DNA from: Bacteroidales bacterium
GTDB lineage: Bacteria; Bacteroidota; Bacteroidia; Bacteroidales; UBA1556
Length of the DNA stretch: 13,693 nt
Assembly (NCBI GenBank): GCA_023145955.1
Contig: JAGLDA010000101.1
Span: 1-13,693 of the forward strand
Reading direction: 5' to 3'
Made by a program: the position numbers and the translations under genes. Below, piece by piece: positions 1 through 7,244 of this stretch. How positions within the stretch are numbered: position 1 is the first letter of the stretch; each line of letters opens with the position of its first letter. Below the pieces are notes generated by a model that was not told the DNA's origin, did not search any database, and worked only from the letters and a program-made list of their open reading frames with translations.

Positions 1-2031
1 AAAGAATATAAAAGAGCTATAAAAAATGCAGACTTAGCTATTGCACAGGATAAGAAAAACTTAAAATCATACCATGTTAAAGTAATGTCTTTGCATAATT
101 TAGGTATTGATAATGAGGCTCTTGAAATATCTAATATAGCAATAGGCGTTAAGAAAAATTTCTCTACGTATTTTGATAAAGCTGAAATATTGTTTTCATT
201 GAAACAGTATTCTGAATCTCAAAAATTTTATGCGTTTGCTATAGATGAAGATATTAATTTTGCCACAGGATATGTTGGAGCTGCAAATTCTTACTATTAT
301 CAAAATCAGTTTGATAAAGCTATTAATTCTGCCAATACTGCATTGGTGCACGATTCTAAATCAAAGGATGCACTATGGATAAGATCTAAAGCTTATCGCA
401 AAAAAATGGATTATATGAGTTCGATTAATGATCTTTCTCAAATAATTTTACTGTATCCAAATGAAGATTATATTAAGGATGTTTATTATGAGCGAGGTTT
501 AAGTTATACAGCTTTTAATCAGCATGTTTCAGCGGTTATAGATTATACTAAAGTTATAGAGCTTAAGCCTAATTACTATCAAGCATATTTCAAAAGAGCT
601 GAAGCTTATGTAGCTATGCGTAATTTGGATAATGCAATTGCTGATTATGAAAGATTAGAAGAACTAGACCTTAAGGACGAAGCAGCTGTAGCTATGTTAG
701 CAACTGCTCGTGTTAAGCTTTTTGAGCTTAAGCGCGAAGATGATAAACCTCAAATTATTATTAGTGATCCATTTTTGAATGTAGATAATAAAATTCAAAT
801 TATTGAAGGAACTGAAATTCAGAAATTCGCTGGACAGGTTAATGATATAAGCCCTATAAAATATTTAAAAATTAATGGTGTCGATATTCAATTTGATTCT
901 ACATCTAAAAAGAATGAATTTTTTATAGACCTTAATGTAACTGGTAAAACAGAAATAGAATTTGTTTGTTCAGATGTTTATGATAATGTTAGAACAATAA
1001 AATATCCAATATTATATACTGAAATAGGGTTACCAGAGATTCAACTGATTCAACCTATGGTTTCTAGTGATGGTCAAATTTATCTTGAAGAAGAAGGCCT
1101 TCTGTTTGTACAGGGATCTGTATTTGATAAGAGTTTAATTGCTAGTATCTCTATTGATGGAGTTACTGCTAGTTATCGTCCTTCTGAATTAAATCCAACA
1201 TTTAATGCTAATATAGAGGTTAAAAATAAAAGTGAAATATCTATTAATGTTGAAGATATTTATGGAAATATTTCCACTAAAAAATTGTTGATTAATAGAG
1301 GTGGAGCTTCATCGGACAACCCAATGGGTAAAACTTGGGTAGTGTTTATTGAAAATTCTAATTATAAGACTTTTGCATCACTAGAAGGTCCAGGAAAAGA
1401 TATTACTATTATGAAAGCTGCATTATCGAAGTATAATATTAATGCGATTATTCATAAGAAGGATTTAACTAAAAATCAAATGGATAAATTCTTTTCTATT
1501 ACTTTACGAGATCAAGTTATTAATAATAATGTGAATTCAATTATTGTTTGGTATGCTGGTCATGGTAAATTTTTAAATAGTACAGGATATTGGGTTCCAG
1601 TTGATGGTGAAACGGATGATGAGTTTACTTTCTTTAATATTCAAGCTTTAAAATCGGCAATGAAATCATATAGCAAAGTTATTACACATACTTTAGTTAT
1701 TACTGATGCTTGTGAGTCAGGGCCTTCGTTTTATCAAGCTATGCGTGGAGACGATGATGAAGTTAGAAGTTGTGGTGATTGGAAAGCTACAAAATTTAAG
1801 TCTTCTCAAGTGTTCTCTTCTGCAGGATTAGAATTAGCTTCAGATAATTCACAATTTACAAAAACGTTTGCTAATTCATTAGTTCATAATCCAGACAACT
1901 GTATTCCAATAGGTAGCATTGTTAAGCAGGTTAAATCTGCTGTTAAACGCAATAAACAACAAGAGCCACAATTTGGAAAAATTGATGGACTTCCTGATGA
2001 AAACGGAACATTTTTCTTTATTAGAAAGTAA
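1..2031 (+). CDS. TPR / Ig-like / caspase-fold (peptidase C14) protein, 5' end outside the window
   Basis: The frame is open from base 1, so the ATG at 85 is probably internal and the gene is 5'-partial; 676 residues are visible. At the left edge the sequence already reads as the second helix of a TPR, followed by about five more TPR units to about base 700. Two Ig-like beta-domains follow (about 750-1015 and 1030-1300). A caspase-fold domain begins near 1330 with the strand KTWVVFIENSNY. It contains the catalytic histidine in YAGHG (codon 1561-1563) and the catalytic cysteine in DACES (codon 1711-1713), so the His/Cys dyad is intact and the protein is probably an active cysteine endopeptidase. 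In this family TPRs usually serve as partner-binding scaffolds. Target and location are unknown, because the N-terminus that could hold a signal peptide is missing. A terminator follows directly, so it is not in the downstream transcription unit. Domain calls are firm; the biological role is open. Confidence 0.88.
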   Translation, partial: KEYKRAIKNADLAIAQDKKNLKSYHVKVMSLHNLGIDNEALEISNIAIGVKKNFSTYFDKAEILFSLKQYSESQKFYAFAIDEDINFATGYVGAANSYYYQNQFDKAINSANTALVHDSKSKDALWIRSKAYRKKMDYMSSINDLSQIILLYPNEDYIKDVYYERGLSYTAFNQHVSAVIDYTKVIELKPNYYQAYFKRAEAYVAMRNLDNAIADYERLEELDLKDEAAVAMLATARVKLFELKREDDKPQIIISDPFLNVDNKIQIIEGTEIQKFAGQVNDISPIKYLKINGVDIQFDSTSKKNEFFIDLNVTGKTEIEFVCSDVYDNVRTIKYPILYTEIGLPEIQLIQPMVSSDGQIYLEEEGLLFVQGSVFDKSLIASISIDGVTASYRPSELNPTFNANIEVKNKSEISINVEDIYGNISTKKLLINRGGASSDNPMGKTWVVFIENSNYKTFASLEGPGKDITIMKAALSKYNINAIIHKKDLTKNQMDKFFSITLRDQVINNNVNSIIVWYAGHGKFLNSTGYWVPVDGETDDEFTFFNIQALKSAMKSYSKVITHTLVITDACESGPSFYQAMRGDDDEVRSCGDWKATKFKSSQVFSSAGLELASDNSQFTKTFANSLVHNPDNCIPIGSIVKQVKSAVKRNKQQEPQFGKIDGLPDENGTFFFIRK

Positions 2032-2042
2032 GAAATAATATT

Positions 2043-2081
2043 AAAAAAGAGTAACCTCATTATGAAGTTACTCTTTTTTTT
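2043..2081 (+). terminator. Intrinsic terminator after the caspase gene
   Basis: GAGTAAC (2049-2055) pairs with GTTACTC (2067-2073). The stem is extended by an A run on the left and a T run on the right, and TCA/TGA can pair inside the loop. The T tract runs to 2081. The hairpin lies 12 bases after the stop codon and separates the caspase gene from the downstream sensor operon. The A/T symmetry means it could also work on the other strand, but no gene there needs it. Confidence 0.85.
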
Positions 2082-2201
2082 ATTGATGATAATAATAATT
2101 TGCACGCAAGACCCTTGTTTATTAACTAACTAAAATTAAGTATATAAGGCGTCATTATTGTACTATTTAGTGATAAATACTAAGCAGTTGTTTATTTCTA
2201 T

Positions 2202-2226
2202 TTTAAGTACATTATTAGAACTTAAA
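2202..2226. repeat. Short inverted repeat just upstream of the sensor gene
   Basis: TTTAAGT (2202-2208) and ACTTAAA (2220-2226) form a perfect 7-bp inverted repeat with an 11-bp spacer, ending 10 bp before the ATG at 2237. It overlaps a weak promoter-like arrangement: TTG at 2188-2190, 17 bp, then TACATTAT at 2208-2215, a partial match to TAnnTTTG. It could be an operator or a leader hairpin. In such AT-rich DNA it could also be chance. The rest of the 2082-2236 gap shows nothing recognisable. Confidence 0.25.
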
Positions 2227-2236
2227 TCACAATAAT

Positions 2237-5200
2237 ATGCATATTACAAATAGAGTATTTTATAGTGTAGCAATTTCTTTATTGCTATTTATTAGCATTT
2301 CAGCTTCTTCTCAAAAATATTTTTTTAATAACTATGGTGTAAAGGATGGTCTTGCTCATTCACAGGTAAAAGATATTGCACAAGATTCTAATGGCTATGT
2401 TTGGTTGGGAACTAAAATTGGTTTATCAAAATTTGATGGAGAGATATTTACAAATTTCTCTAAGGAAGATGGCCTAGCAGAAAATGGTGTTAGTGCAATT
2501 TGTGTCGATGAATCTGGTTATATTTGGTTTGGGCATTTCTTTGGAGGGCTATCAGTATATCGTAATGGGCATTTTTGTGAAGTCACACTTGATTCCATTA
2601 AGAATGATATTACTGAGATTGTTGTAGATGATAAACAGCAAATATGGATTGCTACTAATGGTGATGGGGTATATTTAATTAGTGACCCATATGCTGAAAA
2701 GATTACTGTGAGTGCGCATTATACTTCTAAAGATAACTTAGGGAATATAATATTTTCTATGGCTAATACCGAAAGCCTAGGAATGATGTTTGTTACTAGA
2801 TATGGGACCAAGTTTTATAATGAAAAAACTAGTGAATGGGAACTTGTTAATGAGCAATTTTATGCTTGGCCTCGATACTTTACTATTGTTAAAGTTTTTG
2901 AAGATTCTAAAAAAGGTGTTTGGATAGGTACTTTTAATGGTGGACTGTATTATTATAAAGATATAGACACTAAACCAATAATTTATGATAAGCGAGATGG
3001 TCTCGCTAATAATTGGGTTTCAGAAATAGTTGAAGATATAGATGGTTCTATTTGGGTTGGAACTTGGGGTGGTGGCCTTTCTAATGTAAAAAACGAAAAA
3101 ATTCTTTCATTAAACGAAACAAATGGTTTATCAGAGAATAAAGTTAAAAGTATTTTTGTAGATATAGAAGGTAATGTGCTAATTGGCACTTATTCTAGTG
3201 GCTTGTCTGTGTTCAAGAGCTTTGCATTTATTCATTATAGTAAATTTATAGATAATAACCCCATTCAGGTAAATGCAATTTATGAGGATGATAAAACTAC
3301 AGATATTTGGTTAGGAACGAATGATGGAGTTTTTCAATTAACTAAAAACAATGAAGGAGATTATAAGATTGTAGAATACCGTAGTGATGATATTGGATTA
3401 CAATCAAATGATATTAGGTTTTTAAGATCTGATGGCAAAAATCTTTGGATAGGAACTTACGGTGGTGGTGTTTCTGTAATGAGTTTGGAAACAAAAAAAA
3501 TGGTCTATGTATATAGGTTAAATACTTTATTGAGACAATCCTCAAATTTTGAGAATGTAAGTGCCATAGATATTGATTCGGAAGGGCATGTGTGGGTAGG
3601 TTCGCCAGGAGGATTAATTTATTATGAGCCAGAAACTGATCAGGCAAATATTCTTACTCAAGGGGATAATCTTCAGAGTAATGATATTTCTACAATCTAT
3701 TGTGATAACGAAAATACTGTATGGATAGGGCATTTAGGAAAAGGTATAACAAAAATTGTTGGTAGTGAAATCACTAGATATGATATAAAGGATGAATATA
3801 CTCCTTCTGTAATATATGGAAATGAGAAAGAATTATTAGTTGGTACTGAAGGTGAGGGTTTATATATTTATTCAAATACAGAAGAGACACAGCATTTTAC
3901 AAAATCTGAAGGTCTTATATCTGATATGGTAATTGCCTTGCAAAAGGATGATGAAGGAAATATTTTTTGTGGAACGAATAATGGACTTTCTAGAATAGAT
4001 GCAAACACGTTTGAAATTAACTCGTATGGAGAAAAGAAAGGTTTTGAAAATGTAGAAATAATGCATGAAGCATTGCATATGGGTAATAACAATAATTTAT
4101 GGGCAGGCACAACTATAGGTCTTACAAAGATTAAAACTAAGTTGTTAAACTTAAATGATAAGCCTCCTTTTACCTTTGTTACAAAGCTAAGAATAAATCT
4201 AGAAGAAAGAGAAAATTATAACAATCTTTCATTAAAATATAATGAAAACGCTATTTTGATTGATTATAAGGCGATTTGTATATCCGATGCTTCTTCAGTA
4301 GTATATAAGGTTAGGTTGTTAGGTGCAGAGACTGAATGGCAGCCTGAGACTAAACAAACTTATGCTAATTTCCCTGCATTACCTGCTGGTGATTATATAT
4401 TTGAAGTCAAAGCTAAAAATAATTCTGGTATATGGAATTCTCAACCACAAACAATTAAGTTTACTATTAATCCACCATTTTGGCTAACGTTATGGTTTAT
4501 TTCAATAGTGGTTATAGTTTTAGTTGTAGGAGTTGTTTTATTTGTAAAAATTAGAGAGAAGAGCCTTTTGAAAGAGAAGGCTGAATTAGAGAATAAAGTT
4601 CAAGAAAGAACTGTAGAGATAAGAGATAAGAATAGTTTATTAGCTCAAAAGAATAAGGATATTATGGATAGTATTAACTATGCTAGACGTATTCAGCGTG
4701 CTATTATGCCTACTCAAAATAAAATGGATGAATTGCTTAAAGCCTCATTTATTTATTATAAGCCTAAAGATATAGTAAGTGGTGATTTTCATTGGAATAC
4801 ATTTCATAATGATAGGCTTATTGTTGCTGCTGCTGATTGTACGGGGCATGGTGTTCCAGGTGCTTTTATGAGTATGATTAGTATTAGTTCTCTTAATAAA
4901 GTGGTTAAAGAAAAGCAGATTATTGATCCAGCACGAATACTTGATAATATGCGTCATGATATAGTAAGTGATCTCAAGCAGAGTGGTGAGCAAGCTAAAG
5001 ACGGATTGGATATTGCTTTATTGTCAATTGAAGTAGATAAAGGAATAGTGCATTATTCTGGTGCTTATAATTCGATGTACATTATTAGAAAAGAAAAAAT
5101 TATTGAGGCTAATCTTGATTATGATTTTTCTTATTCTGTTTTTGATGATTATTTGTTGGAAGTAAAAGCTGACAGAATGCCAATTGGTATTTCTGAAAGA

Positions 5201-5458
5201 ATGAATAAGAATTTCACAACCAAGACTGTTCAAATGCAGCATGGCGATCGTTTATATGTTTCAACGGATGGTTATATTGATCAGTTTGGAGGAGTAAAAG
5301 GGAAGAAGTTTATGTCCAAAAGGTTTAAAAAATTACTTATGGAACTTCCTGTAAATAACGTGGATGCTAGCCTGCAATCTCTTGATGATCAGTTTGTAGA
5401 GTGGCGTGGTGAGCATGAGCAGATAGACGATGTATTAGTAATAGGAATTTGTTTTTAA
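2237..5458 (+). CDS. Membrane sensor phosphatase: signal peptide, two 7-bladed Reg_prop propellers, Y_Y_Y domain, TM helix, PP2C/SpoIIE domain (SiaA-like role)
   Basis: A signal peptide (residues 1-26, ending SASSQ) is followed by 14 Reg_prop-type blades to about 633, typified by IWVGTWGGGLSNV. The fourth blade (about 181-195) is degenerate. Fourteen blades fit two seven-bladed propellers, as in Bacteroidota hybrid two-component sensors. A Y_Y_Y domain (about 660-746), one TM helix (about 749-771) and a coiled coil (about 775-835) follow. The C-terminus is a PP2C/SpoIIE phosphatase with GDF (D850), DCTGHGVPGAFMS (from D867), STDG (D1011) and DDVLVIG (D1064/D1065), so the metal-binding acidic residues are present and activity is likely. 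The propellers should be periplasmic and the phosphatase cytoplasmic. It is the first gene of the unit with SiaB and SiaC homologues, so by analogy with SiaA it probably dephosphorylates the SiaC homologue in response to an external ligand. No histidine kinase domain is present. The ligand is unknown. Confidence 0.9.
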   Translation: MHITNRVFYSVAISLLLFISISASSQKYFFNNYGVKDGLAHSQVKDIAQDSNGYVWLGTKIGLSKFDGEIFTNFSKEDGLAENGVSAICVDESGYIWFGHFFGGLSVYRNGHFCEVTLDSIKNDITEIVVDDKQQIWIATNGDGVYLISDPYAEKITVSAHYTSKDNLGNIIFSMANTESLGMMFVTRYGTKFYNEKTSEWELVNEQFYAWPRYFTIVKVFEDSKKGVWIGTFNGGLYYYKDIDTKPIIYDKRDGLANNWVSEIVEDIDGSIWVGTWGGGLSNVKNEKILSLNETNGLSENKVKSIFVDIEGNVLIGTYSSGLSVFKSFAFIHYSKFIDNNPIQVNAIYEDDKTTDIWLGTNDGVFQLTKNNEGDYKIVEYRSDDIGLQSNDIRFLRSDGKNLWIGTYGGGVSVMSLETKKMVYVYRLNTLLRQSSNFENVSAIDIDSEGHVWVGSPGGLIYYEPETDQANILTQGDNLQSNDISTIYCDNENTVWIGHLGKGITKIVGSEITRYDIKDEYTPSVIYGNEKELLVGTEGEGLYIYSNTEETQHFTKSEGLISDMVIALQKDDEGNIFCGTNNGLSRIDANTFEINSYGEKKGFENVEIMHEALHMGNNNNLWAGTTIGLTKIKTKLLNLNDKPPFTFVTKLRINLEERENYNNLSLKYNENAILIDYKAICISDASSVVYKVRLLGAETEWQPETKQTYANFPALPAGDYIFEVKAKNNSGIWNSQPQTIKFTINPPFWLTLWFISIVVIVLVVGVVLFVKIREKSLLKEKAELENKVQERTVEIRDKNSLLAQKNKDIMDSINYARRIQRAIMPTQNKMDELLKASFIYYKPKDIVSGDFHWNTFHNDRLIVAAADCTGHGVPGAFMSMISISSLNKVVKEKQIIDPARILDNMRHDIVSDLKQSGEQAKDGLDIALLSIEVDKGIVHYSGAYNSMYIIRKEKIIEANLDYDFSYSVFDDYLLEVKADRMPIGISERMNKNFTTKTVQMQHGDRLYVSTDGYIDQFGGVKGKKFMSKRFKKLLMELPVNNVDASLQSLDDQFVEWRGEHEQIDDVLVIGICF

Positions 5459-5524
5459 ATTAATAGGAAGGTATAGGTATTTTTTTTATCTTAGTGCCTT
5501 ATAATAATTCATAAAATTATAGAT

Positions 5525-6076
5525 ATGAATACATACGAGAAATTTCGTAAAATGATGGATAATCACATTATGCTATCATTTAAAGGCGAAATAACTTCAG
5601 ATATTATTACAATGGTATTGCAGATTATGGAAACAAGGCTTGACTCTGTATCAGAGAAGGGCAGCGTTAAAAAGAAGATTTTTAATGTACTTGTGGAATG
5701 TATGCAAAACTTATATCATCATTCAGAGGCTGAAGAGCCGGGAGATATTAATACTCGTAGAGCTATGCTAGAGCTGTTTTATGATGATGAGTACTACTAT
5801 ATTCTTACTGGAAATTATATAAAGAAAGATGCAATACCGCCATTGAGAGATCGTATTGATAGAGTGAACTCATTGTCAAAAGAAGAACTAAGGTCTTATT
5901 ATCGTCAGATATTGGATAATAATATTATTTCTGATAAAGGCGGTGCTGACTTAGGTATGATTGATATGGCTCGTAAATCTGGACAGAAACTATTTTACGA
6001 TTTTCATGAAGCTACAGATACTCTGTCATTTTTTGAACTTAGAGTAAAAGTTGCTAAGAAAAAGCCAAAAAAATAG
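5525..6076 (+). CDS. SiaB-family protein kinase (DUF6272)
   Basis: A 183-residue GHKL-like protein of the SiaB family. The N-box-like segment FNVLVECMQNLYHH (54-66, with E58 and N62) and the glycine-rich segment DKGGADLGMIDMARKSG (137-153) are the expected ATP/Mg-binding elements. In Pseudomonas aeruginosa the SiaB protein phosphorylates SiaC on a threonine. Here the SiaC homologue follows after 39 bp and a PP2C phosphatase gene precedes by 66 bp, giving the full kinase/phosphatase/substrate set. There is no signal peptide or membrane segment, so it is cytoplasmic. The KKKPKK tail is basic. There is no obvious Shine-Dalgarno site, which is usual in this phylum. Family assignment comes from motif recall plus context. 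An anti-sigma-type kinase is the main alternative, but the SiaC neighbour argues against it. Confidence 0.85.
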   Translation: MNTYEKFRKMMDNHIMLSFKGEITSDIITMVLQIMETRLDSVSEKGSVKKKIFNVLVECMQNLYHHSEAEEPGDINTRRAMLELFYDDEYYYILTGNYIKKDAIPPLRDRIDRVNSLSKEELRSYYRQILDNNIISDKGGADLGMIDMARKSGQKLFYDFHEATDTLSFFELRVKVAKKKPKK

Positions 6077-6115
6077 AATAATTAAATAACTAATGCACAT
6101 TTTATAAAAGATATT

Positions 6116-6499
6116 ATGGATAATTTGATAATAGACGGTACTCGTCAGACTCCGGAGATTAATTTTGATAGCGAAACTGGTATTCTGAAACTAGAAGGAA
6201 GATCTATTCCGGAAAATACTTTTGAGTTTTTTACGCCAGTATTAAATTGGTTAGATGAATATGCTAATTCAGCTCCAGGAAAGACGATTGCAAAAATAAA
6301 TTTAGAGTATTTTAATACAAGCTCATCAAAGTATATTCTTGAAATTCTTAAAAAGTTAAAAGTTCTACTTAATGATGGCAAAGAAGTTCTTGTTGAGTGG
6401 TATTACGAAGAGGACGATGAAGAAATGATGGAAACTGGTGAAGATTATGAAGACGTTAGTGGTTTGCCTTTTAAAATAATCTCATTTGAGGAAGAATAA
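6116..6499 (+). CDS. SiaC-family regulatory phosphoprotein (DUF1987)
   Basis: A 127-residue acidic, cytoplasmic protein. Near the N-terminus it has TPEINFDSETGILKLEGRS (12-30) and PEN (32-34), then LEYFNTSSSKYILEIL (63-78), and a very acidic segment about 96-115 before GLPFKI; this is the pattern I recognise as DUF1987/SiaC. T68, in FNTSSS, falls at the number I recall for the phosphorylated threonine of P. aeruginosa SiaC. The fold resembles STAS-type phosphoswitch proteins. The phosphorylated form should be inactive, and the free form should bind and activate an effector. It lies between the SiaB kinase (39 bp upstream) and the coiled-coil membrane protein (13 bp downstream). Family call is strong; the phosphosite is by analogy. 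Confidence 0.87.
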   Translation: MDNLIIDGTRQTPEINFDSETGILKLEGRSIPENTFEFFTPVLNWLDEYANSAPGKTIAKINLEYFNTSSSKYILEILKKLKVLLNDGKEVLVEWYYEEDDEEMMETGEDYEDVSGLPFKIISFEEE

Positions 6500-6512
6500 T
6501 TAATAACAAACA

Positions 6513-7079
6513 ATGGCTAAGCAAAGTATTTATCAAAATGAGGTTGATAATCTAGATCAAAGCAAGAATTTCTTGAAGCGTGATGATTATTCGCAAATGG
6601 AGCTACAACTTGAATTTAAAAAGTTGGTAGAGAACTATGAGGAATTGATAGATCAAGTAAAAATTATTACTAAGATTAGCGATAGACTACAGAAGAAACT
6701 CAATAAAACTAATGATGCATTAGAGAATTCCAATGTTCAACTTGCGGATCTTAATAACCAACTAAATAATACAATAGATCAGTTAACTGAAGCTAAGATT
6801 GGACGAAAAGCAAGTACTATTGTTCTTTTTATTGCAATCGGATTATTTGTTGTTTCAGAGGTATTACTAGAACCTATTATTGATGACGCATTTAAGGACA
6901 ACGCATATGTAGGGTTGATTCTTAAACTAGTTGTTGCTATATTAATAAAACCAGGAGAAGATTTTGCAAATAAATATATGCTTAAAAAAGCTCGTAAAGC
7001 ACAAATGAAAGAGCAAGAAGAAAAGATGATAAAAGAAAAGGACCAAAGCTCTAAAAAGAAAAGAAGAAAAATTATCTAA
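6513..7079 (+). CDS. Coiled-coil, two-helix membrane protein at the SiaD position of a Sia-like operon
   Basis: I do not recognise a named family. The 188 residues hold a long charged coiled coil (about 29-96, heptad-like leucines and repeated N/Q/L), two hydrophobic helices (about 101-119 and 131-147) with a short acidic loop between them, and a strongly basic tail (157-188, ending KKKRRKII). The likely topology is N-in, C-in, given GRK before helix 1 and the lysine-rich tail. There is no signal peptide and no GGDEF, cyclase or other catalytic domain. Residues 36-64, containing YEELIDQVKIITKISDRLQ, resemble from memory the stalk helix found in cyclases encoded with SiaB/SiaC, the region that SiaC is thought to contact. 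It starts 13 bp after the SiaC gene and is the last gene before a terminator, so it is the best candidate target of unphosphorylated SiaC. That role is inference. A scaffold or membrane-tethering partner is also possible. Confidence 0.75.
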   Translation: MAKQSIYQNEVDNLDQSKNFLKRDDYSQMELQLEFKKLVENYEELIDQVKIITKISDRLQKKLNKTNDALENSNVQLADLNNQLNNTIDQLTEAKIGRKASTIVLFIAIGLFVVSEVLLEPIIDDAFKDNAYVGLILKLVVAILIKPGEDFANKYMLKKARKAQMKEQEEKMIKEKDQSSKKKRRKII

Positions 7080-7084
7080 TAAGG

Positions 7085-7109
7085 AAAACGGTGTTAAGCC
7101 GTTTTTTTT
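7085..7109 (+). terminator. Intrinsic terminator closing the Sia-like operon
   Basis: AAAACGG (7085-7091) pairs with CCGTTTT (7099-7105) around a short loop, and the T tract runs to 7109. It begins five bases after the stop codon at 7079. It marks the 3' end of the 2237-7079 unit and isolates it from the TonB-dependent receptor gene. Confidence 0.82.
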
Positions 7110-7126
7110 GTTTTAAATAGTGTTTA

Positions 7127-7163
7127 TTTGTAGTTTATTAATTTATAATTATAACTACATTTG
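7127..7163 (+). promoter_or_regulatory. Candidate Bacteroidota-type promoter for the TonB-dependent receptor gene
   Basis: TACATTTG (7156-7163) is an exact match to the Bacteroidota -7 consensus TAnnTTTG. TTTG at 7127-7130 could be the -33 element, but the 25-bp spacing is longer than the usual 17-23, so only the -7 element is convincing. Transcription would start near 7170, leaving a leader of about 75 nt before the ATG at 7245. No riboswitch-like structure is evident in the leader. Confidence 0.4.
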
Positions 7164-7244
7164 TTCGCTACTATTTATAGTTTAATACTCTATATCTTTT
7201 AAATTATAGGCGGTATTATCTGCTTATTGTATTATGAAATATCT

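Noticed and set aside
85..87. ATG as the start of the caspase protein
   Set aside because: Codons from base 1 are in frame and continue TPR sequence, so the gene starts before the window.
1884..2105. Minus-strand reading frame over the caspase 3' end and terminator
   Set aside because: It crosses the terminator hairpin and is antisense to a conserved caspase domain; its lysine/isoleucine-rich composition comes from AT-rich DNA.
2983..5242. Several minus-strand reading frames of 68-82 codons inside the sensor gene
   Set aside because: They are antisense shadows of strongly conserved propeller and phosphatase domains and have no recognisable features.
2237..5458. Hybrid two-component histidine kinase
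   Set aside because: The ectodomain fits, but there is no H-box, HATPase, receiver or AraC domain; the cytoplasmic part is a PP2C/SpoIIE phosphatase.
6145..6381. Minus-strand reading frame inside the SiaC-family gene
   Set aside because: It is a shadow of a conserved small gene, with no homology signature or start context of its own.
5525..7079. Anti-sigma/anti-anti-sigma (RsbW/RsbV-type) stress switch
   Set aside because: The logic is similar, but the SiaB- and SiaC-type motifs fit better and no sigma factor gene is present.
1..7079. Caspase plus Sia-like genes as an abortive-infection defence island
   Set aside because: There is no gasdermin, nuclease, CARF or other defence partner, and no mobile-element marks; a terminator separates the caspase gene from the operon.
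7227..7244. Upstream in-frame TTG start for the TonB-dependent receptor
   Set aside because: It adds six residues in front of an otherwise standard signal peptide; the ATG at 7245 gives a typical N-terminus, MKPIIHYTLLVLFLI.
7080..7244. Riboswitch or small RNA in the gap before the TonB receptor
   Set aside because: Apart from the terminator and a -7-like element, no stable GC-containing structure is visible.
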